Shown: one piece after another, positions 54,494 to 63,070 of the stretch
Numbering within the stretch: position 1 is the first letter of the stretch
Layout of the letters: each line of letters begins with the position of its first letter
Assembly: GCA_001443495.1 (NCBI GenBank)
Contig: LDXR01000003.1
Coordinates: 63,129 to 127,128 of the forward strand
From: a candidate division NC10 bacterium CSP1-5
Lineage (GTDB): Bacteria > Methylomirabilota > Methylomirabilia > Methylomirabilales > CSP1-5
Length of the DNA stretch: 64,000 nucleotides
Direction of reading: 5' to 3'
Notes under the pieces: generated by a model
Databases searched by the model: none
The model's input: only the letters and a program-made list of their open reading frames with translations
Told to the model about the DNA's origin: nothing
Made by a program: the position numbers and the translations under genes

Positions 54494-55954
54494 TCAAGGC
54501 GCCGCAGCCCGGGCCATGGCCTCCTCGGCCTTCCGGCGAGCGACCTCGAGGAGCGCCTCCGCCGCGGTCGGGTTGTGGGCGCCCCGTGCGCCTTTGACCA
54601 GGTCGAGCGCGGCACGCGCCTCTTTCACCAGGCCTTCTGCCGCCGGCTTCTTGGCTCCGGCACCACGGGCTTTCCCCAGGGCGGCCTCGGCCCGCTGAAG
54701 CACCTTGGCCGCCTCAGCGACGGCTGCATCAAGCCCGCTGGTCCACTCGTCCATGAACGCCAGGTAACCCGGGTCGTGGCACGCCAGGCACTTCTGGCCA
54801 ACCACCTTCCGAGAGTGCTTCTTGGTGAAATCGTGACAGCCCGTGCAACTGACCGCCGCGGCCATGACGTTCGGCTCGACGGCCACGAGGTCCGTTTTCG
54901 TCTCGCCCCGATAGAAGGCCGCCTGGGCCCGGTGACAGGACTCGCACCGTTCGTTCTGCGGGCTGTGATGGCAGGACGTACACGTCGCCGGCGTCGCCGT
55001 GACCGCTTTGTGAACCTCGGCCGAGTGACAGTTCGTGCACACCGCACCGAACTCGGCCACATGCCGGCCGTGCGGGACTTTCTGTTTGGCGAAGCTGACC
55101 GTCTCCGGCAGCTTCACCCCAGCCTGCTCGTGGCACAGGACACCGCAGTAGCCTCCGCGGACGAGCGTATCATCGCCCGTGACCGGCGCCCCGCCGAGGA
55201 GGCGGACGGCGTCATCGAGCCAACCGTTTGCCACCTTGAGGAGGTCCGCCGCGTAGAAGACATTGTGCACGCCTTTCGCGAGGGCGACAAACTGGAGATT
55301 GTGCTCGGCGTCGTCGACGAGCTGTTGCGCCCGCGCCAACTGCGGGTGCTTCGGGTCGGCCTTCACCAGCGCCGCCCGCGCCCCTGCCAGTTTTGGGGCA
55401 AGGAGGTCCCGCATCTTGCTCAGGGTCTCCACCCATCGCGTGAGCATCCCGCGGTACTTCTCGCCGTGGCAGTTGAGGCACGCCTGCTCGGTCGGCCGGA
55501 ACGTCTGACCCACGATCCCTGCCGCCGGTTCGGCTTCCTTCGGCACGATGTGGCAGGCGACGCACTCCACGCGGACCTGGAACATGTGGCTTGGGATCAT
55601 CGGAGTCCCACGCCCCCCCGTGCCGAGATACATCTGGAGGACCCCGTGGTGTTTCCCCACGTGGCAGTTGCTGCAGTCCAGTTCCCCAGGGCGGTGTCGC
55701 TTCTCCGGCGGGGTCACCTCGCCTCGATCCGCCGGGGTGATGGGCTTGAGCCCAGGATGCTGGGATGCAAGCACGGGCCGTCCGAGGACTGGGGACGGCT
55801 CGACTGAGGCCTCGACGGTGAGCTCGGCCGAACCGCCCGCCGAAGCCTGAGGACTAAGGATGGATGAAATGGGGCGTGATTCCTCCGCGTAAACGGCTGG
55901 AACGGTAGCGCCGAACAGAAGCCCCAGCGCGGCGATGCGGATCCCCAGGGTCAT
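54494..55954 (-). CDS. multihaem cytochrome c (8 CXXCH plus CX3CH)
   Basis: Starts MTLGIRIAALGLLFGATVPA (signal peptide) at 55954, overlapping the NapC-like gene by ATGA. Motifs: CSNCH, CVACH, CLNCH, then CGVLCH (three residues between), CTNCH, CTSCH, CESCH, CTGCH, CLACH. Between the third and fourth sites lies a helical segment with AEHNLQFVALAKGVHNVFYA, like the helix-bundle region of some octahaem and nitrite-reductase-like cytochromes. After the last haem a long Ala/Lys-rich coiled coil runs to the end. It may dock with the NapC-like quinol dehydrogenase. Catalytic activity unknown. Confidence 0.88.
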   Translation of the reverse strand: MTLGIRIAALGLLFGATVPAVYAEESRPISSILSPQASAGGSAELTVEASVEPSPVLGRPVLASQHPGLKPITPADRGEVTPPEKRHRPGELDCSNCHVGKHHGVLQMYLGTGGRGTPMIPSHMFQVRVECVACHIVPKEAEPAAGIVGQTFRPTEQACLNCHGEKYRGMLTRWVETLSKMRDLLAPKLAGARAALVKADPKHPQLARAQQLVDDAEHNLQFVALAKGVHNVFYAADLLKVANGWLDDAVRLLGGAPVTGDDTLVRGGYCGVLCHEQAGVKLPETVSFAKQKVPHGRHVAEFGAVCTNCHSAEVHKAVTATPATCTSCHHSPQNERCESCHRAQAAFYRGETKTDLVAVEPNVMAAAVSCTGCHDFTKKHSRKVVGQKCLACHDPGYLAFMDEWTSGLDAAVAEAAKVLQRAEAALGKARGAGAKKPAAEGLVKEARAALDLVKGARGAHNPTAAEALLEVARRKAEEAMARAAAP

Positions 55955-56877
55955 CGGGCACCCTCCGTGGCCCGCACGACCAGGGAAGGCCGGTCCACGT
56001 CGCGGACCGCCCTCGGGATGCCGATCAGCGGCGGCAGCCGGTGCTTGATCTCGCTGTGGCAGCGGGCACACTCAATATTGTGCCCGGCGACGTGAAAGTC
56101 GTGGATGAATTCCGTGTCCCCGTAGCGCTCGAGCTTCTCCGGTTGATTATGGCACGTGAAGCAGCGGTCGCGCGGCGCCTCGCCGTCGCCCTCGATGACG
56201 TTCAGGTGGCACTTCGTACAGGCGACGCCTCGGCGCACCATCTCCTCATGGTTGAACCGTATCGAGCCGACCACGATGTCGCCCTGCGGCGCCCCATGAC
56301 ACCCGGTGCAGCCGGCGATGGGCTTCAGCTCCCGTCCGATCTTCATCCCCTTGAAGTGGCAGAGGAAGCAGGTGGATTCCGTCACCTCGATGTGGGTCCC
56401 CACGACGATCTGGGAGTGACAGCTCGTGCACCGGAGCTGCCGCCCGCGGCGGATCTCCTCGAGGTGGGGGCGGTGATCAAAGATGATCCCCCGTTTGAAC
56501 ACCACCTTGCCCTCTAAGAGTCGCCGCTCATGACAACCCGAGCGCAGGCAACTCGCATCCTCGATCTCGGCGAACGGCTTGGAGCTATACGTCTGCGTGG
56601 CCCACTTCGCCACCTGGGCCAGTGCCTGGTACTTGACCCAGAGCGAGTCCCGGAAACCCGGCGGGTAATGACACTCAACACACGACACCATGTTGTGCTT
56701 GGAGGTCCTCCACGCCTCCACGTACGGCGTCATGATGTGACAGGAGCTACAGAGCAGCGGGCTCGAGCTCACCTTGTAGAGGCCGACGAGGACGGCAAAG
56801 CCGACCACGAACAAGGTGGTGAGGCCGATCAGGAGGGCGCGCCGCCGCCCGGGACGCTTCGCTGGTTGTTCATTCAC
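55951..56877 (-). CDS. NapC/NirT-like multihaem quinol dehydrogenase (8 CXXCH plus CX4CH)
   Basis: A 308-residue protein with an N-terminal membrane helix (ALLIGLTTLFVVGFAVLVGL) and the NapC-type start SSSPLLCSSCHIMTPYVEAW, SKHNMVSCVECHYPPG. Nine sites: CSSCH, CVECH, CLRSGCH (four between), CTSCH, CFLCH, CTGCH, CTKCH, CFTCH, CARCH. The first four sites are the usual NapC/CymA domain; the rest extend it. Such proteins oxidise menaquinol and pass electrons to periplasmic cytochromes. It starts 22 bases after the cytochrome b gene and overlaps the following multihaem gene. Confidence 0.9.
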   Translation of the reverse strand: MNEQPAKRPGRRRALLIGLTTLFVVGFAVLVGLYKVSSSPLLCSSCHIMTPYVEAWRTSKHNMVSCVECHYPPGFRDSLWVKYQALAQVAKWATQTYSSKPFAEIEDASCLRSGCHERRLLEGKVVFKRGIIFDHRPHLEEIRRGRQLRCTSCHSQIVVGTHIEVTESTCFLCHFKGMKIGRELKPIAGCTGCHGAPQGDIVVGSIRFNHEEMVRRGVACTKCHLNVIEGDGEAPRDRCFTCHNQPEKLERYGDTEFIHDFHVAGHNIECARCHSEIKHRLPPLIGIPRAVRDVDRPSLVVRATEGAR

Positions 56878-56898
56878 GTCGTCTCCTCCGCCCGTGCG

Positions 56899-57726
56899 TC
56901 ACTCGCTCAAGAAGGCGAGAAGGGTCAGGCCGAGCAACAGGAAGCCGATCCCAATGGCGCTGAACCCGAGGATCCGCCCGAAGTTCCGGAGCCAGAGGGG
57001 CGGGGGATCGGCCCGGACCGCGTCGAGGCGCCCGGCTCCCGCGAGACGCTCGTACTCCGCCGGGCGCGATTCCTTGAGCTCGTCCAGACTCTCTCGCCCG
57101 GTAAAGATGACGAGGTCAATGGGAAATCGATCAGGCCGCAGATGGCTGTTGAAGAAATGGATGGCAAAGATGAACCAAACGGCCAGCAGCGCTTCGTCGG
57201 CGTGGATCAGGAGGGCGAAGTTGAAGAGCCACCCGGGCAGGATCTGTCCGAAGAAGCCCGAGAACCACATCACGTATCCCGTGGTCCCGATGATCGCCAT
57301 CCCCCAGAAGACGGCCCAGTAGTCGAACTTCTCCCAGTAGCTGAAGCGTCCGAAGCGAGGCTTGGCGCCAGTGCCGAAGAACCATTTGAAGTGCTGGGTG
57401 AGGTCCAGGAAGTCCTTAGGCTGCGGCACCATCGAGGTCGGCCCCCAGAAGACCCCGATCTCTCCCCTGACAAAGGCCAGGTGAAAGACATGCCCGAGAT
57501 GAACCAGGAAGCAGAGAGTCAGCAGAATGGCGAAGGTTTTGTGGAAAAAGAGGATCGCCCCAAACCCCCCGATGGCGTGCGCAAAGCCGATGGCCCAGGC
57601 CGCCTGGTTGAACCGGAGCGGCATCCCCGTGGCCGCGAGCCCCAAAAAGCTCGTCATCAGGACGCCGTGCAGAATCCGGTGGAAGAGGTGCAGGCGAAAA
57701 TAGTACTGCCGAGATTGATCAATCAT
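56899..57726 (-). CDS. membrane cytochrome b (b561/FdhI-like)
   Basis: A 275-residue membrane protein with about five helices. Histidines in LHLFHRILHGVLM, GFAHAIGG, FFHKTFAILLTLCFLVHLGH and LIHADEALLAVWFIFAIHFF fit two haem b groups. Proteins of this type oxidise or reduce quinone together with multihaem partners. It overlaps the tridecahaem gene by eight bases, so a b/c pair similar to the Cbc quinone oxidoreductases of Geobacter is likely. Confidence 0.88.
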   Translation of the reverse strand: MIDQSRQYYFRLHLFHRILHGVLMTSFLGLAATGMPLRFNQAAWAIGFAHAIGGFGAILFFHKTFAILLTLCFLVHLGHVFHLAFVRGEIGVFWGPTSMVPQPKDFLDLTQHFKWFFGTGAKPRFGRFSYWEKFDYWAVFWGMAIIGTTGYVMWFSGFFGQILPGWLFNFALLIHADEALLAVWFIFAIHFFNSHLRPDRFPIDLVIFTGRESLDELKESRPAEYERLAGAGRLDAVRADPPPLWLRNFGRILGFSAIGIGFLLLGLTLLAFLSE

Positions 57727-59176
57727 CGCGCGGTCCCTCGGGCGGCCTCCTCGCCTTGCCCATCTCGATCACCGAACGGGTCAGCCACAGGGATGTGTGC
57801 AGGCCGAAAAAGGTAAAGACCCCGATCATGAGGAAATTCATGAAGCGAGCGGTGTAGTAGAGGCCCGGATTCCGGCTCCTGTCCTTCGGGTCGGCATGAG
57901 GGGAGTATTGGACGAAATTCTCGTTCGCCTTGGGATGACACTTTTGGCACGTGGTGACGCGGTTCCCCGGTGCGATGGAGGACTTGGGATCCGAGGCGGG
58001 GAGAATCTGGTGCGAGCCATGGCAATCCGAGCAACGGGCCACCCGCGCGAACCCCAATCCCGACACCTGCCCGTGGAAGGTATCGCGGTAGGTCCGGAGC
58101 GATTCGCCATGACAGGTGCCACACTCCTGGATGATTTCCAATTTCCACGCTACCGTCTCGACGCGGGTGATCTGATGGGCCGTGTGACAGTCGACGCAGA
58201 CAGGGGCCGCCCCCTTCCCTGCCCGGACCGCCTTCCCGTGGACGCTTTCGGCGTAGTCCTTCAGCGCCCCCGCGTGACAGGCCCCGCAGGTGGATGGGAC
58301 GTTCGTCCGGTGCACCCTCGAGGCGGGATCTTCCTTGGACCTGACACCATGAAAGCCGTGACAGCTCGAGCAGTTGGCCGCCACCAAGAGCCCGCTCCGA
58401 GCGAGGGCCCGGCCGTGGATCGAGTCCATGTAGAGCTGATAGGCGTTCGCCACCGGAATCCCGTGCCGTTTGGCCAGTTCGGGATCGCCGTGACAGGCCC
58501 CACAGGTCCGCGGGAGGTTCAGGGGATACACCGGTGATCCCGGATCGCGGACCTTTTTCAACTCGTGGGCCGAGCCGTGACAGGTGTGGCACTGGGCCAC
58601 CTCCCGTTCTCCCCTGGCCAGGGCCCGGCCGTGGACGCTCTGGTCGTATTCATGAACGACGGCCCGGTGGCAGGCCTTGCAGATCGCGGTCTCCGTCTCC
58701 TTCGCCCGGTGGATCGCATGCGAGCCGTGACAGGTGGCGCATGCCAGCCCCTTTTTCCGGTCGAGGGTATGAGCCCCAGAGACGGCGACGTCGTGGCAAC
58801 TCTGGCATCGGACCTTTTTCAGGCTCTCGGGGTGGGGGACTTCGGTGGCATCGGCGTGACACTGAACACACTCCAGGGCACCGTGCGCCGATCCCTGGAG
58901 GAGGGCCTGATCGACGAAGAGAGCAATCGACCGTCCTGCCGGCCCCTCCTTGGTCAGCGTTCGATCGCTGTGGCAGGCGAGGCAGTCCTCGGAGGAAGGC
59001 AGGGACTGCGCCGCAACGGCCGGCAGGATCCCCGCCAGGACGACCAGGGCAAATACAAGGACGCCGCCGAGGGGATTCCCTCCTCGTGATACGGCCGCAG
59101 GGCTGAAGCCGGAAGGGACGTTGGGCTGCTCCTGAAGACGGCTACCCCTCACTTCTTGACATGGCACTTGCTGCAA
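57719..59176 (-). CDS. tridecahaem cytochrome c with C-terminal membrane anchor
   Basis: A 485-residue protein with export signal (VLVFALVVLAGILPAVAAQ) and thirteen CXXCH motifs, from CLACH near residue 65 to CQKCH near 420. Repeats of SVHGRALARG-type spacing with CxACHxD/G are visible; this is a mosaic of doubled class III units. A helix near the end (FLMIGVFTFFGLHTSLWL) anchors it to the inner membrane. The start at 59176 gives a long leader; a shorter start inside is possible. It overlaps the triheme gene by 28 bases and the cytochrome b gene by eight. Confidence 0.9.
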   Translation of the reverse strand: MQQVPCQEVRGSRLQEQPNVPSGFSPAAVSRGGNPLGGVLVFALVVLAGILPAVAAQSLPSSEDCLACHSDRTLTKEGPAGRSIALFVDQALLQGSAHGALECVQCHADATEVPHPESLKKVRCQSCHDVAVSGAHTLDRKKGLACATCHGSHAIHRAKETETAICKACHRAVVHEYDQSVHGRALARGEREVAQCHTCHGSAHELKKVRDPGSPVYPLNLPRTCGACHGDPELAKRHGIPVANAYQLYMDSIHGRALARSGLLVAANCSSCHGFHGVRSKEDPASRVHRTNVPSTCGACHAGALKDYAESVHGKAVRAGKGAAPVCVDCHTAHQITRVETVAWKLEIIQECGTCHGESLRTYRDTFHGQVSGLGFARVARCSDCHGSHQILPASDPKSSIAPGNRVTTCQKCHPKANENFVQYSPHADPKDRSRNPGLYYTARFMNFLMIGVFTFFGLHTSLWLTRSVIEMGKARRPPEGPRDD

Positions 59177-59496
59177 TTCGCCTGGTCTTTCACGGTGAAG
59201 GCCGTCTTGCCGTCATGACAGGCGCCGCACAACTTCCCCTCGCCCATGGCCGCCATGGTGAATGGTCCGGTCTTCCCTTTCTTCATCTGGAAGACCTTGG
59301 TGTGGCAGACGGTGCATTTCTCCGCCTTTTCCTTGTGCTTCTCGTGGCTGAAGGTGACCGGTCCAGGACTGTCCTTGCCCTGCTCAAAGGTGAAGTCCGC
59401 GGGAGGCTTGACCTGCGCAGCCGCAGGGACCATGACGGCCAGCGCGATCCCGAGCCCGATGGCCAACGCGACACTCCCAACGCCGGCGCTTCGCAT
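59149..59496 (-). CDS. small trihaem cytochrome c (c7/c3-like)
   Basis: Starts MRSAGVGSVALAIGLGIALA at 59496 with a signal peptide. The 115-residue protein has CTVCH, CGACH and CSKCH with PVTFSHEKHKEKAEKCTVCH, typical of PpcA/c7-like periplasmic shuttles. A soluble carrier between inner-membrane complexes and MtrA is a sensible role. Its last codons overlap the tridecahaem gene. Confidence 0.9.
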   Translation of the reverse strand: MRSAGVGSVALAIGLGIALAVMVPAAAQVKPPADFTFEQGKDSPGPVTFSHEKHKEKAEKCTVCHTKVFQMKKGKTGPFTMAAMGEGKLCGACHDGKTAFTVKDQANCSKCHVKK

Positions 59497-59520
59497 CGTT
59501 CCCTCCTCCAACGTCCGTGG

Positions 59521-60144
59521 TTACGGGGATGGTGCAGCAACGCTCTTCAGAAAACCGAACAGGTTCGCCATCTCCTCGCCCGTGAAGCGAGGGTAGAGTA
59601 CACCGATCTGGGCCGCCTGTCTAGCCATCCGCGGGGAATGATTCCAGATGCCGGTCGCCCAAACCACAGGAGAATCGTAGCCGCCGGTGTACGTCGTCAG
59701 CTCGATTCCATGCGTCCCCCCTTCCCCCCGAAGCCGGTGGCACTTGAGACACCCTTTCCGGACCAGGGTCGCCTGCCCCGCAGAGAGATTTGGGGCAGGA
59801 TCTCTGGTCGGATCGGCCTGAAGATACACCATCAGATCGTCCATCTCGGGTGCGCTGATCGCCGGCCACTCAAGCTTCTGCCATTCGAGGACCCCGAGCA
59901 TCGCCGGGGCGTGGTTCCACAGGCGGCCGGCCAGCTCGAGCATCCCCTGGCGACGACGCAGCTCCTCCAGCGGCGGCCCAAGAGCACGCTCTCCCCGGGG
60001 CTTGTGGCAGCGCGCGCACTCCTTGCTCGTAAACAGCACCCGTCCCCGCTCGTCATCGCCCCGGCGTTCGGCAGCCGTCGGTCCCGCAACGGCCAGGGCA
60101 CCACCCACGAGGAGAATCGCGGCGAGAAGCTGCCTCGCGCTCAT
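59521..60144 (-). CDS. dihaem cytochrome c subunit of the b6/Rieske complex
   Basis: A 207-residue exported protein ([20 protein letters not shown]) with CARCH and CLKCH, each followed by a WNHxPxM sequence ([16 protein letters not shown]) and a closing helix. It belongs to the same domain family as the tetrahaem proteins. Its ATG overlaps the cytochrome b stop (ATGA), so it is probably the c1/f-like subunit. Confidence 0.88.
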   Translation of the reverse strand: MSARQLLAAILLVGGALAVAGPTAAERRGDDERGRVLFTSKECARCHKPRGERALGPPLEELRRRQGMLELAGRLWNHAPAMLGVLEWQKLEWPAISAPEMDDLMVYLQADPTRDPAPNLSAGQATLVRKGCLKCHRLRGEGGTHGIELTTYTGGYDSPVVWATGIWNHSPRMARQAAQIGVLYPRFTGEEMANLFGFLKSVAAPSP

Positions 60145-61238
60145 TGCGTCGCCACCTCGGTGTAGCCAAGGTAGGTTAGCACGATCATGTAGACAATGAC
60201 CATGATCCCGATCATGGTGAAGAGGTGGCTCGGCTCACCCCGGGCCGTCCGCCGATCGAGGAACGGGACGAGGAGCAGGAAGAGGCCACCGAGGCCGAAG
60301 CCGATGACGCCGACGATCTCACCCTCGATGCCAAGGATCGAGGCCGGGAGGTATTTGAGCGTCTTGAACATGAACATGAAGTACCACTCTGGCTTGATGC
60401 CGACCGGCGCCGACGCGAACGGATCGGCTTTCTGGCCGAGCTCCGCCGGGTAGTAGGCGGCCAGGGCGGCCAGGATCGCCAACGCGGAGAGCCACCCCAC
60501 CAGATCGCGCAGCAGGAAATTCGGCACGAACGGCATGACGCGCCTCGCGGCCTGGTGCCCCTCGACATTCGGGGGGACGCTCATGCCGTGCCGCTGCACC
60601 AGAAAGAGGTGCAGACCCAGGAGGAAGACGGTCAGGGCCGGCAGGATGGCGACGTGAATCCCGTAGAATCGCGTGAGAGTCGCCCCCGTCACCTCGTCGC
60701 CACCCCGGAGGAGGCGGCCAAGAAACGAGCCGACCACGGGAACGGCCCCCGTAATTTCGGTCCCGACTTTCGTGGCGAAGTATGCCAGCTCATTCCACGG
60801 CAAGAGATACCCGGTAAAGCCGAAGCCCAGGGCTAGCCCCAGCAGCCCCATGCCAGACAGCCAGGTGAGTTCTCGCGGCGGGCGGTACGCCTTGAGGAGC
60901 CACACGCTGAAGAGGTGGACGAAGAGGGTGAAGATCATCAGGTTCGCCGCCCAGGAGTGGATCGAGCGGATGAGCCAGCCGAACTGGACCTCGGCCATCA
61001 GGAACTGGACCGATTCGTAGGCCTCCTCGGCGCTGGGGCGGTAGTAGAGGAGCAGGAGAATGCCCGTGGTCACCTGGACCATCAAGAGGAAAAGGGTCAT
61101 CCCGCCCAGGTAGTACCAGATCGAATGCCGGTGGACCGGGACCTCCTTCTTCCGGGCGAGCTTCGCCAGGTCGGCGAGGCCAATCCGCTCATCGAGCCAC
61201 TGCCACACTCCCCACTGTCGTCGGTCAGGCGTTGCCAT
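60141..61238 (-). CDS. cytochrome b6-type cytochrome b
   Basis: A 365-residue protein with about eight helices. Haem ligands are in the [15 protein letters not shown] helix (13 residues between His) and the [16 protein letters not shown] helix (14 between), a b6-like spacing. The Qo motif PEWY is in [14 protein letters not shown]. The cytochrome b6-like N-part and subunit-IV-like C-part are one chain. It oxidises quinol and is encoded with the Rieske protein three bases upstream. Confidence 0.94.
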   Translation of the reverse strand: MATPDRRQWGVWQWLDERIGLADLAKLARKKEVPVHRHSIWYYLGGMTLFLLMVQVTTGILLLLYYRPSAEEAYESVQFLMAEVQFGWLIRSIHSWAANLMIFTLFVHLFSVWLLKAYRPPRELTWLSGMGLLGLALGFGFTGYLLPWNELAYFATKVGTEITGAVPVVGSFLGRLLRGGDEVTGATLTRFYGIHVAILPALTVFLLGLHLFLVQRHGMSVPPNVEGHQAARRVMPFVPNFLLRDLVGWLSALAILAALAAYYPAELGQKADPFASAPVGIKPEWYFMFMFKTLKYLPASILGIEGEIVGVIGFGLGGLFLLLVPFLDRRTARGEPSHLFTMIGIMVIVYMIVLTYLGYTEVATQ

Positions 61239-61240
61239 GT

Positions 61241-61699
61241 TCAGGCACCTTTGCTAATCACAATCTGCTCCCCCCGCACGTTAACGACGTACTGGTCCAG
61301 CGGCCTCGGGGGCGGGCCGGCGATGTTCTGGCCATTGAGGTCGAAGTGCCCGTTATGGCAGGCGCACCAGATATGGGTCAGGTCGGAGCGGTACTGCACC
61401 GTGCAATTGAGGTGGGTGCAGACCGCCGAGAAAGCCCGCAGTTCCCCCGCCGGCGTCCGAATCAGGATGGCCGGACGATTGCCAAACTTGAAGATCTGCC
61501 CCGAGTTCGGTTTCACGTCGGCCAACTTGATCGGGAGTGTGACCGATGCCGCCGTGGACTCTCCGGCCTGCGGGGGGATCAGGTACCGCGCGATCGGGTA
61601 CAGGACCGAGAGGAAAAAGGCGCCTGCACTCGTTGCGAGGAACCAGTTGATGAACTTCCGGCGGCTCGCGTCTCGGGCCAACACCTGTTCAGTCATCAT
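61241..61699 (-). CDS. Rieske iron-sulfur protein
   Basis: A 152-residue protein with an N-terminal anchor ([20 protein letters not shown], probably a Tat-type or uncleaved signal), then the 2Fe-2S ligands CTHLNC and CACHNGHFD. The proline loop [10 protein letters not shown] is intact. It is the high-potential subunit of the quinol:cytochrome c complex. Confidence 0.95.
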   Translation of the reverse strand: MMTEQVLARDASRRKFINWFLATSAGAFFLSVLYPIARYLIPPQAGESTAASVTLPIKLADVKPNSGQIFKFGNRPAILIRTPAGELRAFSAVCTHLNCTVQYRSDLTHIWCACHNGHFDLNGQNIAGPPPRPLDQYVVNVRGEQIVISKGA

Positions 61700-61707
61700 T
61701 CCCTCCG

Positions 61708-61742
61708 GTTCAGGGTTCAGAGTTCGTAGTTCACAGTTCGTA
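61708..61742. repeat. heptamer tandem array, GTTCNNN type
   Basis: Five 7-nt units (GTTCAGG, GTTCAGA, GTTCGTA, GTTCACA, GTTCGTA) between the nonahaem and Rieske genes. The first unit equals that at 32662. Confidence 0.7.
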
Positions 61743-61768
61743 GATGTCCGAAGTCCAGCTTATGGGTA

Positions 61769-61783
61769 TTGGGTGACACCCAA
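61769..61783. other. hairpin between nonahaem and Rieske genes
   Basis: TTGGGT-GAC-ACCCAA is a perfect 6-bp stem, extended imperfectly on both sides. It may stabilise or attenuate the mRNA between the two genes; no T tract follows. Confidence 0.45.
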
Positions 61784-61810
61784 GACCTAATACGCGACAG
61801 CGGTCGTCGG

Positions 61811-63070
61811 TCATCGGCGCTCGAGCTGGCGGATCTTGAATACGAGGCCGCCGATCAAGGCCAGGATAATCACCACCGAGACCGCCAGACCCTTTCGACG
61901 GAACTGCAGTTCCTCCAAGGCCCGCACCCCGCGCTCGTACGCCTTGGCGCTGATCTGGAGCCCCGGCTCGATCTCCCGCTTGACCGCCTCGATGGTGAAG
62001 GCGTGCATCGTCGCCCGGGCCTTCACCAGCGCGTTCTTGGCCTCGTTCAGCTCGAACTGCGCCTGGCTCACCTCCATCCCGGCGTGCTCCGCCTTCTGGA
62101 GGATCGTGTGCGCCTTGTCGTATTCGGCTCGAAGGGTGTCGATCTGCTCACGCATCGCCGCGGCCGTCTTCCCCCCTCGGTCCTCCGAAGAGTGACAACG
62201 GGTGCAGACCGCCGCCGCCCCAAGCCCCAGCATCTCGTCGCCCGCCTCGGTGACCTCGTGGTTCTCGTGGCATGTCGCGCACCCGGGGCTGCCCATCTGG
62301 GCAAAGACCTTGGCATGCCTACTCTTGGCAAAGGACTCGGCCATCACAGTGTGACACTGGCCACAGACGTTCCCCACCCAGGAGACGCCGGGCGGCGCCG
62401 CCCCGTGATTGCCGTGACAGTCGTTACACGTGGGGGCCGAGAGGTCACCCTTCACCGACATCATCTTCCAGTGGACGCTCCGCCGGTACTTCTCGAGCTG
62501 GTCGGTCGGGACGGGATATCCCTTCATATACTTCGCGTCGCCGTGACAGGCACCACACGTCTCCGCCACCTTGAGAGGGTGGACGCTCGATCGGGGATCC
62601 GACGGCGGCCTGATCGTGTGGGCCCGATGGCAACTGGTGCAGGTCGCCACCTTGGTGTCCCCCGCCTCCAGGAGGCGCCGCCCGTGCCCCGACGTGCGAT
62701 ACTCGACCACCTGGTCGACCCGCAACGCCGGATTGTACTGTCTCATGAAGCGCGCGTCGGAGTGACAGCGGCCGCAGACCTGCACTACCTGCTGGCGGCC
62801 CGGCTTGCCGATGTATCCCTTGGCAGGATCCATCGCCTCCATCCCGGCTGCCTTCGGGTCTCCTCCGTGGCACGCCGTGCAGCCGAATCCCTTGGCGGCG
62901 TGTATGTCCTCCTGGAACTCCTTGGCCGGCGTCACCAGTCGATCGTCGCCGATTTCCAGGTGACAGGCAACGCAGCCCTCGGGCGGCGCCTGAGCCTCGG
63001 CAGGCATCGGCCAGGCCACCACCGCCAGGAAGCCGAGCGTGAGCAGCGAGCCCGTACCCCCCACCCCCAT
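61811..63070 (-). CDS. nonahaem cytochrome c with C-terminal coiled coil and membrane anchor
   Basis: A 419-residue protein with signal peptide (LLTLGFLAVVAWPMPAEAQA) and nine motifs: CVACH, CTACH, CGRCH, CTSCH, CGACH, CNDCH, CGQCH, CATCH, CTRCH. After the last haem a charged coiled coil (about 290-385) leads to a membrane helix (GLAVSVVIILALIGGLVFKI). It lies between a tetrahaem gene and the Rieske gene, with a one-base overlap at 63070, so it is probably a subunit of the b6/Rieske complex. No bc complex of mitochondria or E. coli-type bacteria has such a subunit. Confidence 0.9.
   Translation of the reverse strand: MGVGGTGSLLTLGFLAVVAWPMPAEAQAPPEGCVACHLEIGDDRLVTPAKEFQEDIHAAKGFGCTACHGGDPKAAGMEAMDPAKGYIGKPGRQQVVQVCGRCHSDARFMRQYNPALRVDQVVEYRTSGHGRRLLEAGDTKVATCTSCHRAHTIRPPSDPRSSVHPLKVAETCGACHGDAKYMKGYPVPTDQLEKYRRSVHWKMMSVKGDLSAPTCNDCHGNHGAAPPGVSWVGNVCGQCHTVMAESFAKSRHAKVFAQMGSPGCATCHENHEVTEAGDEMLGLGAAAVCTRCHSSEDRGGKTAAAMREQIDTLRAEYDKAHTILQKAEHAGMEVSQAQFELNEAKNALVKARATMHAFTIEAVKREIEPGLQISAKAYERGVRALEELQFRRKGLAVSVVIILALIGGLVFKIRQLERR

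Noticed and set aside
53648-55807. Open frame of 719 codons on the plus strand
   Set aside because: Antisense to the VKOR and multihaem cytochrome genes, both supported by motifs; no signal of its own.
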